Assembly (NCBI GenBank): GCA_947625355.1
Contig: CANQOA010000002.1
Coordinates: 1-64,000 of the forward strand
Direction of reading: 5' to 3'
Length of the DNA: 64,000 nucleotides
Origin: an uncultured Oscillospiraceae bacterium
GTDB lineage: Bacteria; Bacillota; Clostridia; Oscillospirales; Oscillospiraceae
Of the stretch, positions 7,662 through 16,124 are shown piece by piece; position 1 is the first letter of the stretch; each line of letters starts with the position of its first letter. A model generated the notes under the pieces. The model made no database searches and had not been told where the DNA came from. It saw nothing but the letters and a program-made list of their open reading frames with translations. The position numbers were made by a program, and so were the translations under genes.

Positions 7662-8507
7662 GTGAAATGGCGACGCACGCCGAAGATGCAATCGCTGAAG
7701 GAGACCGTCCACCGCAAACCCGCCGTGGCCGCGGTGTATTTCGTGCTGCGGGCGCTGGTGATCCTCACCATGATCCGGCAGTTCATCAACGGGGACTATG
7801 AGAACGTGTTCCTGTGCGCGCTGACGCTGGTGCTGTTCGTGATGCCGGCCTTCCTCGAGCGGCGGCTGCGCATCGACTTTCCCGACACCATGGAGATCGT
7901 CATCCTGCTGTTCATCTTCGCCACGGAGATATTGGGCGAGATCCGCTCCTATTACACCACGTTCCCCGGCTGGGACACGGTCATGCACACCCTCAACGGC
8001 TTTCTCTGCGCGGCGGTGGGCTTCTCCCTGGTGGATATGCTGGACCGCAACGAGCGGTTCTCCCTGTCCCTGTCGCCGGTGTTCCTGGCGCTGGTGGCGT
8101 TCTGCTTTTCCATGACCATCGGGGTGCTGTGGGAATTTTTCGAGTGCGCCGCCGACACGTTCTTCCTCCGGGACATGCAGAAGGACGCCGTTTTGGACGC
8201 CATCTCCACCGTGGCCCTGGACCCCACCGGCGGCAACACCCCGGTGGTCATCCGGAACATCGAGGACGTGATCGTGGTCTCCGGCGGCCAGCAGATCCCC
8301 TTGGGATTGGGCGGGTATCTGGACGTGGGGCTGCGGGACACCATGAAGGACCTGTTCGTGAACTTCATCGGCGCGGCGGTGTTCTCCAGCATCGGCTATT
8401 TCTATCTGATCGGCCGGAGCAAGGGCCGCTTCGCCCGCCGCTTCATCCCCCAGGTGCTGGAGGACGGGGACGCCCCGGAAAAGGCCGAGCCCCCCGCGCA
8501 GACTTGA
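7662..8507 (+). CDS. Multipass membrane protein, DUF2238/YjdF-like
   Basis: This protein of about 281 residues has roughly six hydrophobic segments (AVAAVYFVLRALVIL, VFLCALTLVLFVMPA, IVILLFIFATEIL, TLNGFLCAAVGFSLV, FLALVAFCFSMTIGV, FIGAAVFSSIGYFYL). The PGWDTVMHTLNGF and GVLWEFFECAAD segments carry polar residues within membrane helices, as in YjdF-type (DUF2238) proteins; the family call is tentative. The GTG at 7662 is chosen because GGGGGG precedes it and the promoter lies just upstream, inside the longer ORF-track frame. It is followed after 20 bases by a low-molecular-weight tyrosine phosphatase gene. Confidence 0.65.
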   Translation: MKWRRTPKMQSLKETVHRKPAVAAVYFVLRALVILTMIRQFINGDYENVFLCALTLVLFVMPAFLERRLRIDFPDTMEIVILLFIFATEILGEIRSYYTTFPGWDTVMHTLNGFLCAAVGFSLVDMLDRNERFSLSLSPVFLALVAFCFSMTIGVLWEFFECAADTFFLRDMQKDAVLDAISTVALDPTGGNTPVVIRNIEDVIVVSGGQQIPLGLGGYLDVGLRDTMKDLFVNFIGAAVFSSIGYFYLIGRSKGRFARRFIPQVLEDGDAPEKAEPPAQT

Positions 8508-8527
8508 CTGATAAGGAGCTGCATAAC

Positions 8528-8989
8528 GTGTATAAGATCCTATTCGTCTGCCACGGCAACATCTGCCGCAGTCCCATGGCCGAATTCGTGATGCGGGACC
8601 TGGTGAAACGGCAGGGCCTGGCAAAGCAGTTTCTCATCGCCTCCGCCGCCACCAGCACCGAGGAGATCGGGAACCCCGTCTATCCCCCCGCCCGGCGGAT
8701 GCTCCAAAAGCACGGCATCGACTGCGCCGGCAAGACCGCCCGGCAGATGACCCGCAGGGACTACGACCAATACGACCTGCTGATCGGCATGGACGGGGCC
8801 AATCTGCGCAGCATGCGCCGCATCTGCGGCGGCGACAGGGCCAACAAGCTGCGGCTGCTGCTGGAATACACCGACCGACCCGGCGATGTGGCGGACCCCT
8901 GGTATACCGGGGACTTCGAGGCGACCTGGCGGGACGTGAACGACGGCTGCCGGGGCCTGCTGACCGCCCTCCGGGAGGGCTTGACCTGA
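8528..8989 (+). CDS. Low-molecular-weight protein-tyrosine phosphatase
   Basis: The 153-residue protein starts with the phosphatase P-loop CHGNICRSP, where the cysteine is the nucleophile and the arginine binds phosphate, and has the general-acid aspartate late in DPWYTGD. Length matches the family. The GTG start has AAGGAG nine bases before it and begins YKILFV. Such enzymes dephosphorylate bacterial tyrosine kinases and often modulate polysaccharide export; the lic operon next door makes that plausible here, but no tyrosine kinase is seen. Confidence 0.9.
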   Translation: MYKILFVCHGNICRSPMAEFVMRDLVKRQGLAKQFLIASAATSTEEIGNPVYPPARRMLQKHGIDCAGKTARQMTRRDYDQYDLLIGMDGANLRSMRRICGGDRANKLRLLLEYTDRPGDVADPWYTGDFEATWRDVNDGCRGLLTALREGLT

Positions 8990-9004
8990 AACGACCCGCC
9001 GGGG

Positions 9005-9033
9005 TTGACAGAATGCCCCGGCGGGTGTATAAT
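9005..9033 (+). promoter_or_regulatory. Consensus sigma-A promoter of the lic operon
   Basis: A perfect TTGACA and perfect TATAAT with a 17-bp spacer. The predicted transcript start, seven bases after the -10, falls on or next to the A of an ATG at 9040. Confidence 0.8.
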
Positions 9034-9069
9034 ACGTCTATGTTCACGAAACGAGGTTTTATTGAGTAC

Positions 9070-10839
9070 ATGAACATTCAGGAAGCGGACATCCTGAACA
9101 TCCTGGCCCGGGAGCCCTATGCCGGCCAGCGGCAGCTGGCGGAGCGCAGCGGCCACAGTCTGGGCATGGTGAACCGGTGTCTGCGGTCCCTGGCGGCGGA
9201 GGGTCTGCTGGACAGGGACATGGCCCCCACGGAGGCGGCCCGGCGGCTGCTGGCCCGCTCCGCGCCGCGCAACGCCGTGATCCTGGCGGCCGGCAGCGGG
9301 ATGCGGATGGCCCCCGTCAACGTGGAGGTGCCCAAGGGGCTGCTGGAAGTGAACGGGGAGCCGCTGATCGAGCGGGCCATCCGCCAGCTCCACCGGGCCG
9401 GCATCCGGGACGTGACCGTCGTGGTCGGCTTCATGAAGGAGCAGTATGAATACCTCATCGACCGATATGGCGTGACGCTGGTGGTGAATCCCGACTGGGC
9501 GGCCAAGAACAATCTCCACTCCCTGCTGCTGGTACTGGACCGGCTGTCCAACACCTATGTGATCCCCTGCGACATCTGGTGCGCGTTCGATCCCTTCCGT
9601 CCCACGGAGCTCTACTCCTGGTATATGGTCAGCGACCGGCCCGACCATGTCAGCACCGTGCGGGTGAACCGGCGTTCGGAGCTGGCCGTCGTCCCTCCCG
9701 CCTCCGGCGGCAACGCCATGATCGGCATCGCCTACCTGGCCGAGCCAGAGGCCGCCGTCGTCCGCCGGCGCATCGCCGCCATGGCGCTGGACCCCCGCCG
9801 CCGGGGCTCCTTCTGGGAGGACGCCCTCTACGAAAAGGACAAGATGCTGGTCTACGCCCGGACCGTGCCGGCGGACCAGGTGGAGGAGATCAACACCTGC
9901 GCCCAGCTGCAGGACCTGAACAGCGGCGCGGGCCGGGCCGATCCCACCGCCCTCTCCGCCGCCGCGGCGGCTCTGGGCGTCCGGCCGGAGGCGCTGGGCG
10001 GCATCTCCCTGATGAAAAAGGGCATGACCAACCGCTCGTTCCTGCTCACCTGCCGGGACCGGCGCTATGTGCTGCGCATCCCCGGTCCAGGCACGGACCG
10101 GCTCATCGACCGGGCCGGTGAGGCGGCGGCCTACGCGGCCATCCGGGGCCGGGGGCTGTGCGACGAGCCCCTGCTGATGGACCCGGCCAGCGGCTATAAG
10201 CTGACGGCCTGTCTGGAGCGGGCCCGGACATGCGACGCGTCGGACCGCGCAGACGTGGAAAAGTGCATGGCCCTGCTGCGGTCGTTCCACGGCATGGACC
10301 TCGCCGTAGAGCGCCGGTTCGACCTCTTCGAGCGGCTGGATTTTTATGAGTCCCTCTGGGACGGAGCCCCCTCCGCCTACCGGGACTACCGCGAGACGAA
10401 GGCGAACGTGCTGTCCCTGCGGGATTACATCGAGGCCCACGCGGCGCGGCCCTGCCTGGCCCACATCGACCCGGTGCCGGACAACTTCCTGTTCGTGCCC
10501 CTGCCCGGCGGGCGGGAGGAGCTGCAGCTCATCGACTGGGAATACGCCGGCATGCAGGACCCCCATGTGGACATCGCCATGTTCGGCATCTACGCCCTGT
10601 ACGGCCGGGAACAGATGGATGGTCTCATCGACGCCTACTTCCCCGAGGGCTGCCCCGAGAGCACCCGCACAAAAATCTATTGCTATGTGGCCGTCTGCGG
10701 GCTGATCTGGAGCAACTGGTGCGAGTATGAGCGCGGTCTGGGCGTGGATTTCGGCGCGTACTCCCTGCGGCAGTACCGCTACGCCAAGGAATATTACCGG
10801 CTGGCCCGGGAGAGGATGGAGCGAGAGCATGGGCTATAA
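9070..10839 (+). CDS. Fusion: winged-helix - LicC-like nucleotidyltransferase - LicA-like choline kinase
   Basis: A 589-residue three-domain protein. Residues 1-65 form a MarR-like winged helix (ILNILAREPYAGQRQLAERS). Residues 70-300 are a LicC-type nucleotidyltransferase (VILAAGSGMRM, VPKGLLEVNGEPL). Residues 310-589 are a choline/aminoglycoside kinase domain (GMTNRSFLL, catalytic HIDPVPDNFL, metal-binding LIDWEYAG). It should phosphorylate choline and activate it as CDP-choline for surface decoration, with the DNA-binding domain perhaps giving self-control. MNIQEAD is taken as start; an in-frame ATG at 9040 would give a leaderless message. First gene of the operon; it overlaps the next by 11 bases. 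Confidence 0.82.
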   Translation: MNIQEADILNILAREPYAGQRQLAERSGHSLGMVNRCLRSLAAEGLLDRDMAPTEAARRLLARSAPRNAVILAAGSGMRMAPVNVEVPKGLLEVNGEPLIERAIRQLHRAGIRDVTVVVGFMKEQYEYLIDRYGVTLVVNPDWAAKNNLHSLLLVLDRLSNTYVIPCDIWCAFDPFRPTELYSWYMVSDRPDHVSTVRVNRRSELAVVPPASGGNAMIGIAYLAEPEAAVVRRRIAAMALDPRRRGSFWEDALYEKDKMLVYARTVPADQVEEINTCAQLQDLNSGAGRADPTALSAAAAALGVRPEALGGISLMKKGMTNRSFLLTCRDRRYVLRIPGPGTDRLIDRAGEAAAYAAIRGRGLCDEPLLMDPASGYKLTACLERARTCDASDRADVEKCMALLRSFHGMDLAVERRFDLFERLDFYESLWDGAPSAYRDYRETKANVLSLRDYIEAHAARPCLAHIDPVPDNFLFVPLPGGREELQLIDWEYAGMQDPHVDIAMFGIYALYGREQMDGLIDAYFPEGCPESTRTKIYCYVAVCGLIWSNWCEYERGLGVDFGAYSLRQYRYAKEYYRLARERMEREHGL

Positions 10840-11701
10840 AGTGGACAACGCGGTGATCATGGCCGCCGGCACCTCCAGCCGGTTCGCCCCTCTGAGCTAC
10901 GAGAAGCCCAAGGCCCTGTTTGAGGTGAAGGGCGAGGTGCTCATCGAGCGGCAGATCCGCCAGCTGTACGAGGCGGGCGTGCCGGAGGTGATCGTGGTCA
11001 CCGGCTACAAGCAGGAGCAGTTCGCCTATCTCGCGGAAAAATTCGGCGTGCGCCTGGTGTACAACCCGGAGTACCTGACCCGCAACAACACCGGCAGCAT
11101 CCACGCCGTCCGGGACCGGATGGGCAGCACCTATCTGTGCTCGGCGGACAACTACTTCGCCGTAAACCCCTTCGAGACCGAGGTGGAGGACAGCTACTAC
11201 GCCGCCGAATACGCCGACGGCCCCACGGAGGAATGGTGCATGCAGGCGGACGGGTCCGGCCGCATCTGCCAGGTGCAGATCGGCGGCCGCGACGCCTGGT
11301 ACATGATGGGCCACACCTTCTGGAGCCGGGACTTCACCCGGAAGTTCCTGGACCTGCTGGAGGCGGAGTACGACGAGCCGGAGACCGCCGCCAAGCTGTG
11401 GGAGAGCTTTTTCATCCGCCATCTGGACCAGCTGGACATGACCATCCGCAAGTACCCGCCGGGGCATATCTATGAGTTCGACTCCCTGGACGATCTGCGC
11501 GCCTTTGACGAAAGCTACGTCGCCGACGCCCGCTCCCCCATCCTGGCGGACACCGCCGCCCGTCTGGGCTGCGCCCAGGGGGACATCCGGTCCATCCGGG
11601 CCCTCACCGGCGGCACCGCCGAGGCGGAGGGCTTTGCCTTCACCGCCCCGGGCGGACAGTACAAGTACATTTACAAAACCAAAAGGATCGAGAGGATATG
11701 A
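10829..11701 (+). CDS. licC: LicC-like phosphocholine cytidylyltransferase
   Basis: A 290-residue nucleotidyltransferase of the sugar-nucleotidyltransferase fold. The N-terminal signature VIMAAGTSSRF and lysine-rich EKPKALFEVKGEVL bind the nucleotide; GSTYLCSADNYF contains the metal-binding aspartate. Family members transfer CMP to phosphocholine. The first ATG inside the end of the upstream fusion gene is used, and the stop overlaps the start of licA (ATGA). The last 70 residues have low similarity to LicC and may be a short extension. It duplicates the LicC domain of the preceding fusion, perhaps with another substrate such as phosphoethanolamine. Confidence 0.82.
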   Translation: MGYKVDNAVIMAAGTSSRFAPLSYEKPKALFEVKGEVLIERQIRQLYEAGVPEVIVVTGYKQEQFAYLAEKFGVRLVYNPEYLTRNNTGSIHAVRDRMGSTYLCSADNYFAVNPFETEVEDSYYAAEYADGPTEEWCMQADGSGRICQVQIGGRDAWYMMGHTFWSRDFTRKFLDLLEAEYDEPETAAKLWESFFIRHLDQLDMTIRKYPPGHIYEFDSLDDLRAFDESYVADARSPILADTAARLGCAQGDIRSIRALTGGTAEAEGFAFTAPGGQYKYIYKTKRIERI

Positions 11702-12603
11702 CCATGGAGCAAAGAGACCTGGGGACCGTGAAGTCCCTTCTCCGCACAGCGATCGGCCGGGACGGCTATGCCGCCATCCGGCGGCTGGGCGGACTGACCA
11801 ACCGGACCTACCACGTGACCATGCCCGAGGGGGACGAGTACGCGGTGCGGGTGCCCGGCGACGGGACGGAGGAGATGATCGTCCGCTCGGACGAAAAGGT
11901 GAGCACGGAGCTGGCCTGCCGGCTGGGCATCGACGCGGAGCTTCTGTACTTCGGCCCCGAGGGCACGAAGGTCACCCGCTACCTCCCCGCCGCCGAGACC
12001 ATGTCCCCCGAGGCTATGCGCCGGCCGGAGCACATCCGCCAGGCGGCGGAGCTGCTGCGCACGCTGCACACCTGCGGCGAGGACACGGGCGTGCCCTTCG
12101 AGGTGTTCGAGATGGCCGCCACCTATGAGCGGGTCATCCGGGAAAACCACGTGCCCCTCTATGACGACTACGAGGCCGTGAAGGCCCGGGTCATGGCCAT
12201 CAAGGAGGCCCTGGAGGCCGGCCATGAGCGGAAGCTGGTGCCCTGCCACAACGACCCGCTGTGCGAGAACTGGATCGTGTCCCAGGGCCGGATGTACCTG
12301 GTGGACTGGGAGTACGCCGGCATGAACCTGGGCATGTGGGACCTGGCGGACGTGTCCATCGAGGCCGCCTACGACGGGACCCAGGACGCGCTGCTGCTGG
12401 ACGCCTATTTCGGCCGCCCGGTGACCGCCTATGAAAAGCAGAGCTTCCTGGGCAACAAGCTCTATCTGGACTATCTCTGGACCCTGTGGGGCCTGACGCG
12501 GGTGCCTTTCGACGGGGAGCCCATGGTCCAATACGCCCTGGAGCGGTACGTCCGTCTGAAGGGCAACCTGCAGGCTTACGAAACCATCAGCAAGGAGGAT
12601 TGA
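11698..12603 (+). CDS. licA: LicA-like choline (or ethanolamine) kinase
   Basis: A 301-residue phosphotransferase with the choline kinase landmarks: GGLTNRTYHV at the nucleotide loop, catalytic PCHNDPLCENWI and metal-binding LVDWEYAGMN. It phosphorylates imported choline in the first step of phosphocholine decoration of teichoic or other cell-surface glycans. The ATG overlaps the licC stop. It is the second kinase of this operon, the other being the C-terminal domain of the fusion protein. Confidence 0.87.
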   Translation: MTMEQRDLGTVKSLLRTAIGRDGYAAIRRLGGLTNRTYHVTMPEGDEYAVRVPGDGTEEMIVRSDEKVSTELACRLGIDAELLYFGPEGTKVTRYLPAAETMSPEAMRRPEHIRQAAELLRTLHTCGEDTGVPFEVFEMAATYERVIRENHVPLYDDYEAVKARVMAIKEALEAGHERKLVPCHNDPLCENWIVSQGRMYLVDWEYAGMNLGMWDLADVSIEAAYDGTQDALLLDAYFGRPVTAYEKQSFLGNKLYLDYLWTLWGLTRVPFDGEPMVQYALERYVRLKGNLQAYETISKED

Positions 12604-12607
12604 AACA

Positions 12608-13543
12608 ATGTTCAGCGGATTGGTAGCCGGTATCCTTTGGGGCCTGGACACGGTGATCCTGGGCGTGGCCCTGGCCATGAGCGAGTTCGTCTCCACGGAG
12701 CAGGCGGTGTTTCTGGCGCCCTTCGTCAGCACCTTCCTGCACGACGCCTGCTCGTCCCTGTGGATGCTGCTATATATGGGCGTCAAAAAGCAGTATAAAA
12801 ACGTCATCCGGGCCCTCAAGACCCGCAGCGGCAAATTCATCGTCCTGGCGGCCCTGCTGGGCGGGCCCATCGGCATGAGCGGCTATGTGGCCGCCATCAA
12901 CTACATCGGTCCGGCCTATACGGCCATCATCTCCTCCCTGTTCCCGGCTCTGGGCGCCTTTTTGTCCTACATCTTCCTCAAGGAGAAGATGACGCCCCTG
13001 CAGCTGGGCGGTCTGCTGGTGAGCATCGTGGGCGTCATCGTGCTGGGCTACACCCCCGGCGGCATCCCCGAGGGCAGCAACCTGCTGCTGGGCTTCGGCT
13101 GCGCCATCCTGTGCTGCGTGGGCTGGGCCGCCGAGGCGGTCATCTGCGCCTACGGCCTGAAGGACCCGGACATCACCGACGAGCACGCCCTGCAGATCCG
13201 CCAGCTCACCTCCGCCATCTTCTACGGCGTGGTGATCCTGAACGTGCTCCGGGGCTGGCGCTTCACGGTGAGCCTGGTCCCCACCACCTGCATGGCGGTG
13301 ATCGCCCTGTCCGCCCTGTTCGGCACGGCCTCCTATGTGTTCTATTACAAGGCCATCGTCAAGATCGGCGCGGCCAAGGCCATGGCCCTGAACATCACCT
13401 ATTCCGCCTGGTCCATCGTCTTTGCCCTGCTTTTGCTGCACACCCTGCCCGACGCCAAGAGCATCATCTGCGGCGTCGTGATCGTGGCCGGCTCCATCGT
13501 GGCCGCCACGGACATCAAGGAGCTGGTGGGCAAAAAGCACTGA
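12608..13543 (+). CDS. licB: LicB-like choline transporter (EamA/DMT superfamily)
   Basis: A 311-residue membrane protein with about ten hydrophobic helices in two EamA repeats (first GLVAGILWGLDTVIL, second FGCAILCCVGWAAEAVI). Position directly after licA and length match LicB, the choline permease of lic1 loci. AAGGAGG lies nine bases upstream of the ATG. A good terminator follows, so this is the last gene of the operon. Confidence 0.85.
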   Translation: MFSGLVAGILWGLDTVILGVALAMSEFVSTEQAVFLAPFVSTFLHDACSSLWMLLYMGVKKQYKNVIRALKTRSGKFIVLAALLGGPIGMSGYVAAINYIGPAYTAIISSLFPALGAFLSYIFLKEKMTPLQLGGLLVSIVGVIVLGYTPGGIPEGSNLLLGFGCAILCCVGWAAEAVICAYGLKDPDITDEHALQIRQLTSAIFYGVVILNVLRGWRFTVSLVPTTCMAVIALSALFGTASYVFYYKAIVKIGAAKAMALNITYSAWSIVFALLLLHTLPDAKSIICGVVIVAGSIVAATDIKELVGKKH

Positions 13544-13559
13544 TCCCTCAGACACATCT

Positions 13560-13588
13560 CCCGGCAGCCAACGGCTGCCGGGATTTTT
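13560..13588 (+). terminator. Terminator of the lic operon
   Basis: Perfect 10-bp stem CCCGGCAGCC with a three-base AAC loop, followed by ATTTTTG. Confidence 0.8.
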
Positions 13589-13628
13589 GCGGCCAATCTG
13601 TGCAAAACGGAAAAAATACGGACAGCAC

Positions 13629-13657
13629 TTGCAAAACCGGGCCGTCTCGACTATACT
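13629..13657 (+). promoter_or_regulatory. Sigma-A promoter for the aminotransferase gene
   Basis: TTGCAA and TATACT with a 17-bp spacer, about 30 bases upstream of the start codon. Confidence 0.65.
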
Positions 13658-13686
13658 GTATTAGCCCGATTTCATAAGGAAAGGTA

Positions 13687-14973
13687 ATGTCTATGAAAAG
13701 CTATCTTGATATGAACGCGCAGGAACTGGCCGCGGAGCTGGCCGCTGTCAGCGCCCGGTACGCCGCCCTGAAGGCCGTCCCCCGGAGCCTGAACATGGCT
13801 CGGGGCAAGCCCAATCCCGCCCAGCTGGACCTGTCCATGGAGATGCTGGCGCTGGACCCGGCCAGCCTCACCCACACCGCCAAGGGCGCGGACACCCGCA
13901 ACTACGGCGAGCCCACCGGCATCGACGAATGCAAGGCGCTGTTCGCCGACGTGCTGGGGGTGGAGCCCGGCAACATCATCGTGGGCGGCCAGTCCAGTCT
14001 GAACCTGATGTATGACTGCGTCGTGCGGGCGCTGCTGCTGGGCGTCTATGGGGGCGCTGAGCCCTGGGGCCGGCAGGGTCCCCTGAAGTTCCTGTGCCCG
14101 GTGCCCGGCTATGACCGCCACTTTGCCGTCACCGCCGAATTCGGCTTTGAGCTGATCAACATCCCTATGCTGCCCACCGGACCGGACATGGCGCTGGTGA
14201 AAAAATACGTGGAGTCCGACCCGTCCGTGAAGGGCATCTGGTGTGTGCCCAAGTATTCCAACCCCTCCGGCATCACCTATTCCGACGACACCGTCCGCGC
14301 CTTCGCGGCTTTGAAGCCCGCGGCGGACGATTTCCGCATCTTCTGGGACAACGCCTACTGCGTGCACACCTTCGAGGAGGAGGGCGACGAGCTGCTGAAC
14401 ATCTTCGACGCCTGCCGGGAGGCCGGCTCGGAGGACATGGTCTATGAGTTCGCCTCCACCAGCAAGATCACCTTCGGCGGCGCGGGCGTGTCCGTGATCG
14501 CCGCCAGCGAGAACAACATCAAGCTCCTCTCCAAGCAGCTGGGCATCCAGACCATCGGCCACGACAAGATCAACCAGCTGCGCCACGTCCTGTTCCTCAA
14601 GGACGCCGCCGGCGTCAAGGCTCACATGAAAAAGCACGCCGCCATCATCAAGCCCAAGTTCGACTGCGTGCTGAACGCCCTGGACAGCGAGATCGCCCCC
14701 CTGGGCATCGCCTCCTGGAACCGGCCCCGCGGCGGCTACTTCGTGGCCTACGAGGGCCTGCCCGGCACCGCCGCCCGCTGCGTGGGGCTGTGCAAGGAGG
14801 CCGGCATGGTGCTGACCGGCGCCGGCGCCCCCTTCCCCTATGGCAAGGACCCCAAGGACAACGTGATCCGCATCGCGCCCACCTTCCCCTCCCTGGAGGA
14901 GCTGGAGCAGGCCATGGAGCTGTTCTGCGTGGCGGCAAAGCTGGCCGCGCTGGAGGTCCTCTCGGCGAAATAA
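13687..14973 (+). CDS. PLP-dependent aminotransferase, aspartate aminotransferase subgroup Ic-like
   Basis: A 428-residue fold-type I aminotransferase. NMARGKPNPAQLDLS near the N-terminus, NYGEPTGIDECK, CPVPGYDRHF, PKYSNPSG, the aspartate in FWDNAYCVH and the PLP lysine in STSKITFGGAG match the AspC-like subgroup with an Ala_aminotrans/MocR-like domain. It likely interconverts aspartate and oxaloacetate, linking to the cysteine synthase gene downstream only by location. Two closely spaced ATGs exist (MSMKSYL); the first is kept, with AAGGAAAGG ahead. Own promoter and a terminator on either side indicate a single-gene unit. Confidence 0.85.
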   Translation: MSMKSYLDMNAQELAAELAAVSARYAALKAVPRSLNMARGKPNPAQLDLSMEMLALDPASLTHTAKGADTRNYGEPTGIDECKALFADVLGVEPGNIIVGGQSSLNLMYDCVVRALLLGVYGGAEPWGRQGPLKFLCPVPGYDRHFAVTAEFGFELINIPMLPTGPDMALVKKYVESDPSVKGIWCVPKYSNPSGITYSDDTVRAFAALKPAADDFRIFWDNAYCVHTFEEEGDELLNIFDACREAGSEDMVYEFASTSKITFGGAGVSVIAASENNIKLLSKQLGIQTIGHDKINQLRHVLFLKDAAGVKAHMKKHAAIIKPKFDCVLNALDSEIAPLGIASWNRPRGGYFVAYEGLPGTAARCVGLCKEAGMVLTGAGAPFPYGKDPKDNVIRIAPTFPSLEELEQAMELFCVAAKLAALEVLSAK

Positions 14974-14989
14974 CGCAAAACATGAGAAT

Positions 14990-15020
14990 AACGCGCTCTC
15001 TGCCAGGCAGAGGGCGCGTT
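14990..15020. terminator. Convergent terminator hairpin
   Basis: A 15-base arm AACGCGCTCTCTGCC pairs with its near-complement (one G-U) between the convergent aminotransferase and cysK genes. Confidence 0.55.
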
Positions 15021-15043
15021 ATTGCATGCCCGCCGGGGGCTTT

Positions 15044-15973
15044 TTATTCCTGGAACAGCGGCGTGGACAGGTACCGGTCGCCGGTGTCCGGGAACAGGAC
15101 CACGATGGTCTTGCCCTCGTTCTCCGGCCGCCTGGCCAGCTCGACGGCCGCCCAGAGCGCCGCGCCGGAAGAGATGCCCACCAGCACGCCCTCCGTCCTG
15201 CCCACCATGCGCCCGGCGGCGAAGGCGTCGTCGCTCTCCACGGGGATGACCTCGTCATAGATACCGGTGTTCAGCACCGCCGGCACGAAGCCCGCGCCGA
15301 TGCCCTGGATCTTGTGGCTGCCGGCCTTGCCCTTCGACAGCACCGGCGAGTCGGCCGGCTCCACGGCCACCACACGGACGGCCGGGTCCTGCTCCTTCAA
15401 ATACTCCCCCACGCCCGTGAGGGTGCCGCCGGTGCCCACACCGGCCACGAAGATGTCCACCTTTCCCTCCGTGTCCCGCCAGATCTCCGGGCCGGTGGTG
15501 GCCTTGTGCATGGCCGGGTTGGCCGGGTTCACGAACTGGCCGGGGATGAGGGCCCCCGGGATGGCCGCGGCGATCTCGTCCGCCTTGGCGATGGCGCCCT
15601 TCATGCCCTTGGCCCCCTCGGTGAGCACCAGCTCCGCGCCGTACGCCTTGAGCAGGTTCCGCCGCTCCACGCTCATGGTGTCCGGCATGGTGAGGATGAC
15701 CCGGTATCCCTTGGCGGCGGCCACGGCGGCCAGGCCGATGCCCGTGTTGCCGGAGGTGGGCTCCACGATCACCGAACCGGGCTTCAGCTTCCCGGAAGCC
15801 TCCGCGTCCTCGATCATCGCCTTGGCGATGCGGTCCTTCACGGACCCGGCGGGGTTGAAATACTCCAGCTTCGCCAATACCGTCGCCTTCAGACCCAGCT
15901 TTCTCTCCAAATTGGTCAGCTCCATCAGCGGCGTGCCGCCGATGAGCTCCGTCAAAGAGTGATAGATCGCCAT
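15044..15973 (-). CDS. cysK: Cysteine synthase A (O-acetylserine sulfhydrylase)
   Basis: A 309-residue PLP enzyme that makes cysteine from O-acetylserine and sulfide. The PLP lysine is in [11 protein letters not shown], the substrate loop is [10 protein letters not shown], the phosphate-binding loop is [10 protein letters not shown], and [10 protein letters not shown] binds the PLP ring. Length is typical. GGGGAG precedes the ATG. It has its own consensus promoter with a possible Rrf2-type operator, and an Rrf2 regulator gene lies nearby upstream, suggesting CymR-like sulfur control. Confidence 0.95.
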   Translation of the reverse strand: MAIYHSLTELIGGTPLMELTNLERKLGLKATVLAKLEYFNPAGSVKDRIAKAMIEDAEASGKLKPGSVIVEPTSGNTGIGLAAVAAAKGYRVILTMPDTMSVERRNLLKAYGAELVLTEGAKGMKGAIAKADEIAAAIPGALIPGQFVNPANPAMHKATTGPEIWRDTEGKVDIFVAGVGTGGTLTGVGEYLKEQDPAVRVVAVEPADSPVLSKGKAGSHKIQGIGAGFVPAVLNTGIYDEVIPVESDDAFAAGRMVGRTEGVLVGISSGAALWAAVELARRPENEGKTIVVLFPDTGDRYLSTPLFQE

Positions 15974-15987
15974 ATTAATTCTCCCCT

Positions 15988-16020
15988 ATTTCCCATTGGT
16001 TTAATATGTTTTATGGGTAT
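15988..16020 (-). promoter_or_regulatory. Inverted repeat between cysK -10 and ribosome-binding site
   Basis: On the minus strand ATACCCAT and ATGGGAAAT face each other across 17 bases, directly downstream of the cysK -10. The right half resembles the ATNGGAATT half of CymR-type sites. A repressor bound here would block cysK transcription. Confidence 0.45.
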
Positions 16021-16024
16021 TTCC

Positions 16025-16052
16025 ATTATACACCCGCCCGCCCCTATGTCAA
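16025..16052 (-). promoter_or_regulatory. Sigma-A promoter of cysK
   Basis: Perfect TTGACA and TATAAT with a 16-bp spacer on the minus strand. Confidence 0.75.
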
Positions 16053-16059
16053 TCCCTTT

Positions 16060-16108
16060 TTGCAAAAAAGAACGGGGGAGACCGCTTCTCTGGGAAGCGT
16101 CTCCCCCG
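16060..16108 (-). terminator. Terminator after the YcxB-like gene
   Basis: A long stem (CGGGGGAGAC plus CGCTTC, one bulge) spans 16073-16108 and is followed on the minus strand by TTCTTTTTTG. It separates the rrf2-ycxB unit from cysK. Confidence 0.75.
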
Positions 16109-16124
16109 GCTCAGTATTCTCGAT

